Positions 12,400 to 23,400 of a stretch of DNA of 64,000 nucleotides are shown here, in pieces (the stretch's first letter is position 1; each line of letters begins with the position of its first letter). This DNA comes from Paragonimus westermani. Taxonomy: Eukaryota > Platyhelminthes > Trematoda > Plagiorchiida > Troglotrematidae. Below the pieces are notes generated by a model, which was not told the origin of the DNA, did not search any database, and worked only from the letters and a program-made list of their open reading frames with translations. A program made the position numbers and the translations under genes. Location of the stretch: contig QNGE01000438.1 of NCBI GenBank assembly GCA_008508345.1, positions 167,068 to 231,067 on the forward strand, given 5' to 3'.

Positions 12400-14255
12400 G
12401 GCAGTCCTTTAAAAATTGGAACGGACAGTTTCGACAGCACCCTGAAGAACTACTTTCAACTTGCCAGCGTGGCAGATAAATTGAGCCACAAGGGATTGGA
12501 GCATTATTATTTGTAACACTGTTTTCGTAGGATGGCAAAACAAAGGCAACTAAGCACTGTGCGCTCTTGCCAAATACATGGGATTTAAAGGGGCTGTGAG
12601 AATTTCGGATCGACAGCTTGGCCGCCGGCATGTTGTCACGCAAACAGTGAGGAGGGAGGTCTCCATGGGCCCTAAGTGGGTCATTATCGACGTCGATGGT
12701 TTCCGTTGAGCAGCCAGTTAAGTGGAGGCGTATCAGGCAATGTTGCAACCAGGTTACGGTACATAAACAGATATGCCAACCTCATCAAAGCAGTTTACCA
12801 ACTGCATTACCAATCACAGGAGAGATGGGCAGAAGCTGCTGGTCGCTTAGTTGTGGGCGAAAGAGAACCTACCTTCAGCTACTTATTGAATTTTGTTCAA
12901 AAAAGTGGTGTTCGGCACTAGTCAGTATGGCCAGTTGGCCACTCGTTCAGAGGCAGAACGAGCGCCTTAACGTCCTTTGGACCCTCTTGAATGAGGTTCC
13001 CTAGGTGTGGCGCTGCAGTAGGTGCGAATAATGACAGGATAAACCTAGGGTGCCCGGTGTCTAAGGACCACCATGATATGTTCGATTGTGTCGCAAAGTG
13101 AAGTTGAGAAACTGCAGGCGCTGTTTTGTCTGCCTGAAGGCAAATCACATAGCAAGATTTTGAAATGTACTGATACGATATGTGATATCCGGTTGTATTC
13201 GACGCCATCAAAATGGTTGATGAAAACAAGCCTGCATTAGGTCAGGACAAGAAGGCAAAATCCTCTTTGTGCAGAGCTACGCCAAATCTGCATTGTGCGC
13301 GTTTAGGACTTGTTCCAATGAGGTTGGTTGGTTCAGAATCACCGGTGGTAACGCATGTCTTTTTCAATAACCGGTCTGGCGTCAAGTTGCTCAATGAATC
13401 TGTTGTGAAGACATTCGGTCTAAAGGGTCTGATCCGTCGGGTGGCATTCCCCACCCTTATAGAAACTTGTGCAACATAACCCAAACGAGCATCAATTCAT
13501 TTGCAATCCGCGGATCAGGGCCATTATACTAAAAAATGTTACAGTGTATACGTTGAAACTGCTGTTGTTGACGCAGGCTGATGTCGTTCGTCAATCTGGG
13601 ATAAATGGATGGGTTCATTGAGATCATTCATTCCACAGTTTAACAGGAATTGTCGTGAGGATTCTGGGAGGATGCGACATATCCGAGGCACACTGGATAC
13701 TGCAGCAGAGGCTGGACGGTCGCAGTGAGTCCTATGCAAGTAAGATCATTTTTGGTTGGAGTCTCATTGGTGCGTGTCATACCATTCTCCGAAGTAAACA
13801 TGTAGTGGTGAAAAGGGGTCTCTGACTAAGTGACTACAGACGTACTTCACTGGGTCATTGGTGACCACAGAAATGACTCAAGAGGATCACAACAATATTC
13901 CAATTCACCAGTATCTGGGAAGCGAGGGTATTCTGGGATTACCGTGGACGGCTGAAACGCGACCAGTGCTTGCGAGGTCCAAGCTTTCTGTTAAGTCCAT
14001 GGGAACCGTGGCAGATGCCCTTCTTTATGCTTGTTACGGGAAGATGCTGGGGTTGAACACATTCTCACTGTGACTACGGAGCCCAACTTCAATTTTAAAT
14101 TGGACCAGCTCTTACCAAGGTACTCCAGTTGGAATAGGTTACTAAGAGCCAACGCGTGGTGGCAATACTGCCTTTCGCAGGGATCGGACTTTAAGGTCGT
14201 TCGAAGGAAGGAACGCTTATATATGTATATTACATGTCTATCAGAAATGTTATAA
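12400..14255 (+). mobile_element. BEL/Pao-type LTR retrotransposon remnant (gag, protease, later pol)
   Basis: Decayed, with frameshifts. Gag-like RWAEAAGRLVVGEREPTFSY then LLNFVQ lies at about 12820-12900. A zinc-knuckle-like CFVCLKANHIARF lies at about 13120-13170. A BEL/Pao protease-like stretch (GLVPMRLVGS, then NRSGVKLLNESVVKTFGLKG) lies at 13300-13430. The pre-integrase word LPRYSSWNRLLRANAWW lies at about 14105-14160. The reverse transcriptase core is not recognisable. The order fits one element with most of pol lost. Composition is GC-richer than the host introns. Confidence 0.7.
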
Positions 14256-14400
14256 ACACATGTACAATATATATATCATATATATGTTATATTTGTATAT
14301 ACATTTTGTCACACATTGTAAAGCATTTCTTACACTAGAGATATAACATATTCTATGTATACGTTATTTTATCGTTATATATATTATCATATATTTAAAA
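14221..14400. repeat. A+T-rich (TA)n-like run
   Basis: A low-complexity run of TATATA words interrupted by other bases. It lies between two inverted pieces of BEL/Pao sequence. Confidence 0.85.
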
Positions 14401-14606
14401 TGCGAAGATTCGCGCCAAAATGAATATTTTCCGATTGGAACGACCTTAATGTCCGGTTCTTGCAAAAGACACAATTGCCAAAACTTTTGTCTGCAATATC
14501 CTCTTGCCTCCAAGTAACAGAGTCTGTACGATAATGCGGGACTTGGTGGGCACTTAAGAGGATGACTTTCTTCACCACAATTTCTGGTGCCATGGGTGAA
14601 TTTCAA
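14401..14606 (-). mobile_element. Inverted BEL/Pao fragment
   Basis: On the minus strand, FWQLCLLQEPDIKVV corresponds to WWQYCLSQGSDFKVV on the plus strand at about 14155-14200. The two DNA stretches align over about 60 bp at roughly 70 percent by eye, in opposite orientation around the A+T-rich run. It is too decayed to say whether it is a second copy or an inverted duplication. Confidence 0.55.
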
Positions 14607-14609
14607 ATT

Positions 14610-16205
14610 TTGCGGCCAGTTGGGTGGGTGGAATCCTGTATCTTGACGATAATGACGACAGTGAGGACCTGGCGTTTGTCTTCTGCTACGGTGATGTCAC
14701 AAGCTTCTTCTCTCGTCACCGCCACGAACCCGAAGGGTGCATTAATGCCTCGCATGTACCCACCAGCATTAAAAATCAGTTCGGGAATTTGATGTATGTT
14801 TGCCACTAAACGAGTGCTAGGTGAGAAATATCACCGTAGGAGATTATATGCTGAACATCGAAACCAATTGACCGTACCAATTTTATCTATGAGAGCGTCC
14901 ACCGTTGGTTACCATTTAGATGCTGTCGCGTGGACTACTTCGAACCATACAAAACAGGTATAGGAAGGAACGTGCCCAAACATTATGGTTCCTTAATTAG
15001 CTGTATGAATCTCGAAGGTCTAGTAGCTTTTCAATCAGCGTTCAGTCTGCTTGCGATGTCCTCTGGTAGGCCGGGCCTAAGATAAACGCCTCTGCAATGC
15101 AACGAGAACCTATAAGCTCTGTATCCGCTGAACAATCGATTCGGATCCAGAAAGCAGGACGATCGTAGAGGAACATTTCTTGCTAATCAAGTGACAGGGT
15201 GCAGAAACCTTACTAAACAGCTAAGTGGAACAAGACAATAATGCAACTTGCTACTGAATATACCCAAATTTGTCAGTTCCGAGACTTGCGATTCTCGTGA
15301 ATACGACAAAATGCAACTGTCACATAGTGAACGAGCGTTGAGTTGCAGGCGAAACCTATGTATCTACAAAGAAAGGCACAGGAGCGTAGATCGAGGACAA
15401 ATAATCTGCACAGGTACAAGCCTCGATATCATGCTGTAGCAAAACATCAAGATTAACTTTCGTGGAACGAATGGGTTGTCACGCGTTCAATTCGAATGGT
15501 CATGTCAGTCTTCGTAGGGAAGGCTGTCGGACAATGCTAAGAAGATTTTGGATGTAAAAAGAAGGAACAACGAGAAGGTAAGCAATGAAGACATGGGACG
15601 TGGTCGTCGATTCTCTGCGGAATACCTCGGTCGTCAAACACTAAACGCAGTCATCTACTCCAACACCGGCCCCCGAAACCAACATGGTTTCCCAACGTTC
15701 ATGTTGCTATTCTGTACTGAGTTACATTGTCCCTGAGCTTCACCCACTGTCGGCACCTCCATTTCAGGCCTCTTCGTAAAGACAGTGTTATATACTCGTC
15801 AAGGTCGCCTGTATACCCCACACTCGTGCCAAGGATCGAAGTGTGTTCTGAATAGTCGCAGCTTCGACACCCGACGGCTCACTCGTCCATGCATTTTAAA
15901 GTGACCGAAATTTTTGTAAGTGAGACAATACATTATGCGCTTCTACTGAGTCAGTTCTTCTCAATACTGTTATTATTGTCCGCAAGGCATGTAGCGGATG
16001 GTGCTAGAATACAGATACAACACATGGGTCTCAATTTTTTCCTCGTCGTAGAGCTGTTTGTTCTCAATCGCACCTCACGTACGTGGCTGTCAGCGTCCCC
16101 ACTATACTACTGACCACGGCCTTCAGTCGCACGTCTGCAAATCGAGTACCTCCAGTCAGTAAGACAAGGGCTACAACCTTAACGTTCCGTTCAACCTTTC
16201 TCTAC
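14610..16205. other. Unrecognised stretch between BEL/Pao pieces
   Basis: Open frames of 60-80 codons occur on both strands, but none matches a family I recognise. Position and composition suggest decayed transposon DNA. Confidence 0.4.
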
Positions 16206-17050
16206 TTATACTACATATAGACCAAGAATGGGTATCCTCTTATCCAGCGTCCCCAAAACATAAGAACCATGTGTTGAGCCTGCATCCGTCATTTCGTGTA
16301 CCTTTCTAGGACCGTGATGTGAGTGCACGGCGATTCCGGGTTTCAGCAGAAACAGATCACTTGGTCTCGAACCCGAGGGATTGTCCGATTCATCGTAGGG
16401 CGGAACCAAAATGCACTCATTCTGGATTCTATCAACTTCAACCCGGAAATTTTGAAGACCCTTTTAAGACATCACCTGTTACCCTACGACAGTCCGCACG
16501 AATCGTTGAACTGTGTGCATCATAAGATTCAGTGTTCCATCCTAATGAGTGGCACTGGAAAGGGCCAAAATATCAGTCGATACGACGAACCGCCAAATGG
16601 ATGTTTCCTTCGCCAAAGGCAATCGTTCCCTGAGCTCTGCGTTCGCGCCCACCACTTTGGACCTGTTATCACTGTACATAAATTCCGGAACACCTCGATG
16701 GCCAGTGCACTTTACCAGAGCTAATGAAAAGCAGTCCGGCCGTGCAACTTCCAAACTTGAGGCTCCTGTACTTAAGCAAAGGTAGGGACAGCAATATCTT
16801 CTACAAAAGCTGCCCCCAATCCAAACTCTTGAAGGACCGAAACATCCTCACGCTACCGAGTGAGTACGACCGGCTGTTGTGCGGCGAACGGGAGTCGGGT
16901 CAGCGCTTGTTGGAGCGGCCTGGCAGTCAAAATTTTGCACGCATCACCTTTTAGCAACACATGGCGCATAGCAACAATGCCTTCGACAATCCAACACCTC
17001 CTTTGGATGGGCCACGAAACATGCCCAGTCCCCGTGTGACGTCCAATCTT
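16206..17050 (-). mobile_element. BEL/Pao-type integrase remnant
   Basis: Read on the minus strand in order: the region before the integrase core (CWIVEGIVAMRHVLLKGDAC then ILTARPLQQALTRLP, about 16990-16870), the integrase core word TGHRGVPEFMYSDNRSKVVG followed by NAELRERLP (about 16700-16600, where DNR replaces the usual catalytic DNG), and the C-terminal SDLFLLKPGI ... LGTLDKRIPILGL (about 16360-16215). Several frameshifts and stops are present. It may be the 3' half of the element whose 5' half lies at 12.4-14.2 kb on the other strand, or a separate copy. Confidence 0.75.
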
Positions 17051-17830
17051 ATGATAGCCATAACTGTAACAACCTCACGGAAAGGAATTATCATCAGTCG
17101 AGCACCATGATATAGTCCGGATGAAGCCTTTTCCCTGAGGTTCAAGACACCAATTATAGCGACGCGTTTTAGCCGGACCAATGTGCTCCATCCGCCTTTA
17201 CACTATTCTATAGAGTTCCCGTCGAAAACCATTTACCGCTCAACTCGAACGACGAATTCACACTTTATATCCCAATCTGCCCTGTGCAGAGAACCCAGCG
17301 TGATGGACCAACACCAACCAGCCTTCATACAAATGAAATAATTTTCGGGAAGTAATAATCGTGCTTCACCGGCGCTTCGCTTAACCCCTGTTCTTTAACA
17401 GCCTCCCGGGTTGCCACGACTTCCCAACTTCCGGCAGGAAGTTAGTGCCATTTAGCCACGTGTGCAAGTCTAGAGTACAAGCAACATGGGATAAGGGAAA
17501 AGCTGTGTCCGGACTGAATGCGTCCCCGTTAAACCGGTTGAGCGCAGTTGGCTACAAATATGGCAAAACGATGACGGGGACAATCTAATTTCTGGGTTAG
17601 TTCTAATTCACACAGAAGAAGATAGGAAAAAGTGAAACTATGTAGGTCCTCAAGCCGTAAGAATCTGCCTGACTGAAGTTGTGAACCGAGAACCGTTTTA
17701 CTGGTTGTGTTAACTAGCAACAGATAAGGTCAGAGGCTAACAGAGAGTGGTCAAGTGGCGACTGCCAGTTAGCTCTCATTATTGATGGCTGAGTCGAGCA
17801 GAGGGAGAATCTAACCAAAACGATGCCGCG
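17051..17830 (-). other. Decayed stretch between BEL/Pao and LINE remnants
   Basis: There are no recognisable domains. It is GC-richer than the introns and has many stops in all frames on both strands. By position it could be the degraded continuation of the LINE endonuclease region and of the BEL/Pao element. Confidence 0.4.
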
Positions 17831-18400
17831 TCGGGGCGCTGACGTGCTTTGTCCACGCCTTCCGTCATATCAGCGTTGATAAGAAAGTCAAGAATCCGCC
17901 TTCACATTTCTAGTGAGGACCTGAAGCCGAGTTTATCTTGGTTGCATTATAGTCACCCACAACGAGCAGACGGACAAAACTCTATAGTCCCAGGAATTTG
18001 TTCAGCTTACAAGAAGAGTGTCGTTGTCGGATACGTCGGATGAAGGAGAACGATAAATGACCCCCATTAGAAGTGAGTCTTGGTCACGCAGAGCTAGTCA
18101 AATCCACAGAGCGTCACATTTGCCAGAAAACTGAAAGCTACCGATAACCGTGGGTGTCGGGAGACTGCTGAAGAAAAATCGCAGAACCCCCATTCTCCCT
18201 CGGGCAGAGTCAGCCCGTTAAACTGAATACCCTGGGACACTCAGTTCGCCTGTAAGCCAGATCTCCGTGAAAGCGAACATATGGGGTTGGGTGTCACGAG
18301 TTAACTGTCTGATTTGCGGTAGTTTGTTGAACAGACTCAAACAGTTCGTATACATGCATTTTGAAGGTAATTCTCTGCAGGATTTTGCGAGGAAACGGAA
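17831..18400 (-). mobile_element. CR1-like LINE endonuclease region (decayed)
   Basis: Minus-strand reading gives YTNCLSLFNKLPQIRQLTRD, then PHMFAFTEIWLTGELSVPGY, which is the N-terminal strand and catalytic-Glu motif (TE.WL) of an apurinic-type LINE endonuclease. Further on, broken by stops, come a VTLCGF strand and a LDFLINADMTEGVDKA word near the end of the domain. No reverse transcriptase follows, so the copy lacks its 3' half. CR1/jockey-like assignment rests on the YTN.RSL-type start and is tentative at clade level. Confidence 0.75.
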
Positions 18401-19614
18401 AGGAGTTTGTGAGTAAGAGTGTGGGAAAGAATGCTCAGAATTGTGGAGGGTGATGGAACTGGACTCGGTCTGTTCTTCCGAGTTGCTCTGACGACTCTCC
18501 TTCGAGGCTGTGGGCACAATATCACCGCCTGTGCGTACGCCTGCGACCCTGCAGGACGCCTGATCAGCATTCTTGGCGCCGTAACTTGCGACCTCTGCGC
18601 CCCTATCGGATTCCGCTGTTTGAGAGGGTGTTTTGAAGGTTTCTCCCACGTAAAACTTGACTTCTCCGTTTGTTGGGTACGGGGTTGGGAAGACAACAAT
18701 GTGCGCGTTGTTATGGGGCTACTGATAGAAACAACTATTGGGATGGGCCAAATTAATGTTTTTTGGGTAACAGGAGGTGACCCTAGCAGACTACTTTTGT
18801 TCCGAATTCCTGGGAGGGATAGTTTTCTGCAGGACCGTTTGGTGGATTTTCGGGTGAGTAACTCTGAGGACGGCTTTTGTGCGGTATCAGTGTCCTCAAT
18901 GTTCGTGCCTGTGGTTGGCGCGTCGACCGTTGGGGCGATCATTCAGACGGTGTCTCCGCTCTCTGCAACAGGCACAGGGGTCTGATGGGATACTTCAAGA
19001 GCAGAAACCATAACTTTAGTCTCCAGTTGTAACCTTTGGTCTGCTGTTCGTGTCTAGTCCCCTCTTGCCCGAAGAAGTTGAAAGAGGCGCCTTCCAGATA
19101 TGCGTTGGCGGACTTCAGAGTCACGGTTTTTCCCACCACGGCCTCGGGGTTGTGCATGGCTTGCAATCTACCAAAAGGCCAATTGACCTTTTAGTTAACT
19201 TCGCATGCAACCTACGCGCGGGTACCAGGTTTGTGACGTCCGGGGAGAATGATGTCGCCAGGAGTGACCTAGATAGCTTAGCTGGAGAACGGGTAGTGGG
19301 GAAACAGCTCTCTGAAACAAATCTCCTTTCCCCGAGAGCTTTTTCCTTCATTTTTATTGCCGTCTCATCTATGTGTGCAGTTGACAGACAACTGTCTTCG
19401 TGGTGATTGCAACACCAGGGAAGGCAAGCGCTATGAACTCATTCAGGGACTGTAGTCCAAGGTTCATTTCGGACAGAGTCCGTTGGTACTTCTCTATTTT
19501 ACTCTCCATAGAAGAAATAGGTGGAGATGCAGATCTAAGAAGAGCACCGCATCTACAGTCGCACTTGTCGTGGTGCGTGTGAGAACAGTCAATGACGGAG
19601 CGGCGCCTTAGCAT
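18401..19614 (-). mobile_element. CR1-like LINE ORF1 region (decayed)
   Basis: Lies immediately upstream of the endonuclease on the same strand. A minus frame contains SSMESKIEKYQRTLSEMNLG and LQSLNEFI, a short coiled-coil-like segment, followed by KALGERRFVSES and a longer polar Ser/Thr-rich region (18942-18337). This fits a LINE ORF1 (nucleic-acid-binding chaperone) by position and composition. No zinc finger or RRM is clear, and the frame shifts between pieces. Confidence 0.5.
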
Positions 19615-19620
19615 TTGTTA

Positions 19621-20333
19621 GACCTGCAACTGACGCAGATATAATCGCGAGATGGAGAAGCTAGCTGTTTGCACTGGTGTTCGTTGAGACCAGTGTACTT
19701 GAAGTGATGCCACATCTGACGCTGGTGGCACTGCATGCCGTTTTGTACGGATATTTTACACCCACACCAGCCGGAGACATTGTCTGTTGAGTCACAGCAC
19801 TACCAGATTGTCGACAGGGATTAGTAATATACGGTGTAGAACAGTTAGGGTTCAGTTATTCAGAAAAGACGAAACAGACACCATAAAACGAAAGAACGTC
19901 AGATACTATGTAGCACAAATAATTCAATGTGTAAGGAATTATTATGCTATTCGATAAAGAATTATAGTAGCCGTATGCACCTTTTGATGTACAAAGCACC
20001 AGTAAAGCAGAAATATGAATAAACGGTAACAACGGAAAGAACTAAATCAACTTTCAAGTTGCCCATGGAGTAAGTACGGGTAACTTGAGCCTTCTGCTTC
20101 CGAACTTTGCCGTAGTCGGTGAATCACGGAATCACTGTATTTTAGAACCCGTTAAGTCCCTCATTTTTAGAGTGCTCATTCGTCAATTAAAGAATCTGGG
20201 AGGTGGAAGCCTTCCATTATTTCGACATGTTCAACATTAGAGTATTATTAGCCGCACTTATACTGCATAAATTCCATCCGTCTTCCCCTTGGTTGACCTT
20301 GGCACGAATGTGATATTTGTCTCGATCAGAAAG
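19621..20333 (+). promoter_or_regulatory. 5' flank and presumed 5' UTR of PLBD2
   Basis: This lies between a LINE remnant and the PLBD2 start codon. It becomes A+T-rich from about 19850. I see no clear TATA box or other promoter motif that I would defend, and the transcription start cannot be placed from sequence. Only its position supports the label. Confidence 0.3.
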
Positions 20334-20488
20334 ATGCATTGGCAGCAAGCAGTTCGCTTAGGAATATTTCTGTTACCGATTGTATTATCAGCCTTATGTT
20401 CACCAGTTGGTTGTGAAGACCTTTCTCAGGCGTTGATTTTCGTCTATAATGAACGTGGGGTTGATCATTTCAGATTCATGGAATACAA
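20334..20488 (+). CDS. PLBD2: PLBD2 exon 1 (start codon, signal peptide)
   Basis: Begins at ATG and encodes a short polar stretch, a hydrophobic core (GIFLLPIVLSAL) and then CSPVGCED, a standard signal peptide with likely cleavage near residue 27. It ends in phase 2 at a GT donor at 20489. The frame remains open further back to a TTG at 20289, but in a eukaryote the ATG is the credible start. The following intron is only 37 bp, with a pyrimidine-rich 3' half ending in AG. Confidence 0.8.
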
Positions 20489-23400
20489 GTGGGCAGTCTG
20501 CTTTCTTTCACTCATAACTGATAAGGAATCTTAATGAGAATAAACTGGACGTTCCCATAGTATCCATTGCTATTTACGACAACCATATAGAAAAAAATGG
20601 GTGAGTTTTGTGCTTATTTTGACATTCGACTCAATGATGTTTCATTCAATGCAGTTGGACAACGCTCTCTCTTATGACTTCGGATGTTGTTCCTGATAAG
20701 TACCAAGCATATTGGGCTGGGTTTTTGGAAACAAACATCACTTATGAGTTAACTAATGCCAGTTTTGAAAACTCTGTTGCAGGTGATATGGTGTACACTA
20801 TTTCATCGGGTGTCAATTTGTTGATACTAGGTTTGTGCCCAGAACCACTTACTCCGCAGTGTAAGAAGTTGAAAGCTTACCTTTCGGAAAATATGGAGTA
20901 CGTCATTATGCAATATTTAACCTTAGGAGGAAACGACGAATTCTGGTATCAGGTAAAGCTTCACAATTGTGAATTTAAATTCATTCCATGCTCGTGTGTT
21001 ATTGCGCAAACCTTCTCAGTGGTAGTATCCTTGTTTTTTGCTCTCATTAATAGCAAGGACTTCTTGTGCTGTTTTAAGTTCCGTACAAACTGATTTGTAC
21101 GCTGTTCGACTGGGGTCCTGCCATTCAGGGTACCCTGCCTACCGTCGAAGCTGGTGACTACAATAGCTATTGGCGCGTCTTCCACCGATATGTTCACAGT
21201 TGGTGGAGAAATAAAATCTTCGTCTGTTATACAGACAGCACAATGGGCTGCATGCTTTCCATAAGCCCCCGCGACCCCGTTGACGCACCCGGAATCATTC
21301 TGAAGTATGATGACTTACACCTTGTTGTGTTACCATTGGAGACCCCATGTAGCGTTTTATGGAACATTTGGCAGCCAACCGTGTATCCCTCACGTTCTGG
21401 TCATACCAGCGATCATTGTCCGTAGCTGCGTATTCGTCGGGAGAACGCCGCCTCTTATAAGTCGCCGAAGGACGTACCTGGTGTCGTTGAACTAGCCCAC
21501 TCGTTCTCGTGATCTGGAATCCGTTTCCCGTAGGAATCTTCCTCATAACAGTTCAGGCTACCAGTCCTTCCGTCTTTGACTACATCGGTTGAGTATCTCT
21601 TGATTTAGCTACTTGGAACCTTACGAAACCCCGTTCGCAGCCAACTTAATACCATAGTCAAGATGTTGCTGGATCGTTTCATGTTTCAATAGCGTAGTCT
21701 AACACATCACCAACGGTGTTATTGTTAGCTAACTAAAAGCTGAAGTGGACATCTGTAAAGAATTACCCGCTAGGAGCAGTTGTCGCAAAAGTCACCACGG
21801 GATAATTTTCGAAACAATTCTGACGGCTCGCTCCAGTTAGGATCAAGAGTAGGTTTAACAAGGTTGTGACATATGACTGTTTCCAGGATACCAAAGAGGT
21901 TAAAATGCAGTCGATATGCGGTCTGTGAGGCTCCCTTCCTCTGTAATTTGCAGAAATTCTAATGGTAGTAACGACTTTGTAATCTACAGACTCTAAAGAG
22001 GAATATATACCTTTATAACAGAGGTGAGGAAGTGCAGAGTGAACCAGAAATGTAAGTGCGAAAACTAAATCATACGTAACCACGCTGTCAAAGTATCGAA
22101 GATACTGATAGAGGAACGTTTTATGCATCCAGTTTGTGTTGCTCACAGCTCGGTAAAACATAATATGTATATATAATGTACTTTGTGTCAATAAACAGGG
22201 AGCGTTCCACTTTTTTCTGAACCTATAGGCCGACAAAATTACAGTTCGGTTGAACTGAAAATGCTTTGGGCGTGACGGCTACTGATAAATGCATTCGCTT
22301 TTAGCTATAAATAACTGATGTTGTTACACTTGCCATGTATTTGCTTGATGGTTGTAGCTGGTGAAAAATAATTATGAATAAGGTGAAATACATCGTTCAG
22401 TATGTGAAGTATGTGGCATAGGGTGTCTTAATAAACCTCGAAGTTTATCACGTGAAGCGCCTGTATGGAGTAAGTGAACATTCTAATTCAAAAATTAAAC
22501 TCCATAGTTTGCGTACCATTAGATAGCTCAAAGCTGGTACCTGCAGGTAACACACACGCGATTATAAGTTCGATACCCGGTTACAATGACTCCCGTCTAT
22601 GGGTTTGGCCGGGTTCGGAGTATCCAACTCACGTCTGACTTACCGTTTTTTCACTGCTCAAACTTAATGCGATGAAAGTTTAGTGCTCAACATTTAATCA
22701 GCTGTACCAATGCGTCTAATTATTACATACACGTACAAAATTGTACCAAGTAGTCCAATGACGTATAAAATGAAAGCCACAAATTTCCGGTCAGCATACA
22801 TGCAACTCACGCTATACGCCGAGATGCGGCTGACAAACCTGTTAAATGACATTTTGTAGAGCTTAGCTCGTGAATTTTGGATTTCTATATGGAACTTGAT
22901 TTTTGACAATTTAGTGTAACAAAATGACGCTAGCGTATTTTTTGAAAAATAGCTACTGAAACGAAAATCCAGCATCAGGGACTACAGGCAAGGAACCGCA
23001 TAGCTAAATAATTAGATAGAGTTCAGTCTACCTAGTGGATATATCATATGTTTATTACCATTTGTAAAGCTTGCCTCCTAAGGATGTAAATACTGAACGC
23101 ATTATCTCATCCATGCAATTACCGTTAGCCTAGTATTTTTAAATCTGAAATACTCGCTAGTTTCACCCACGTCGTCGGCAAAATATCAGAAAGACATGGC
23201 CATCTTTCCACTGCAATGCGGTCATTGTGTTATCGGTAGGTTGAATATAGTCAATCAGCTCAAACCAGTATATATTCAGAAAGACTTATACTGCTATTCA
23301 AAGCTTTCATCTATATCTATCAACTGTAGACCCTAGAATGTGAGAAGGCGGAAAACTGTACATCCATTTATCAGATATTTTACGTCCCCATAATCGTGTA

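Noticed and set aside
20289..20333. Upstream TTG extension of PLBD2 exon 1
   Set aside because: TTG is not a credible start in an animal gene and the ATG at 20334 directly begins the signal peptide.
20953..21093. Frame continuing past exon 3
   Set aside because: It follows a consensus donor and has no family match; intron read-through.
20961..21546. GC-rich overlapping frames suggestive of an LTR element
   Set aside because: No RT, RNase H, integrase or protease motif can be identified on either strand, so no element was called.
21763..22236. 157-codon minus-strand frame in intron 3
   Set aside because: No recognisable domain, no splice logic and no repeat partner in the window; length alone is not evidence.
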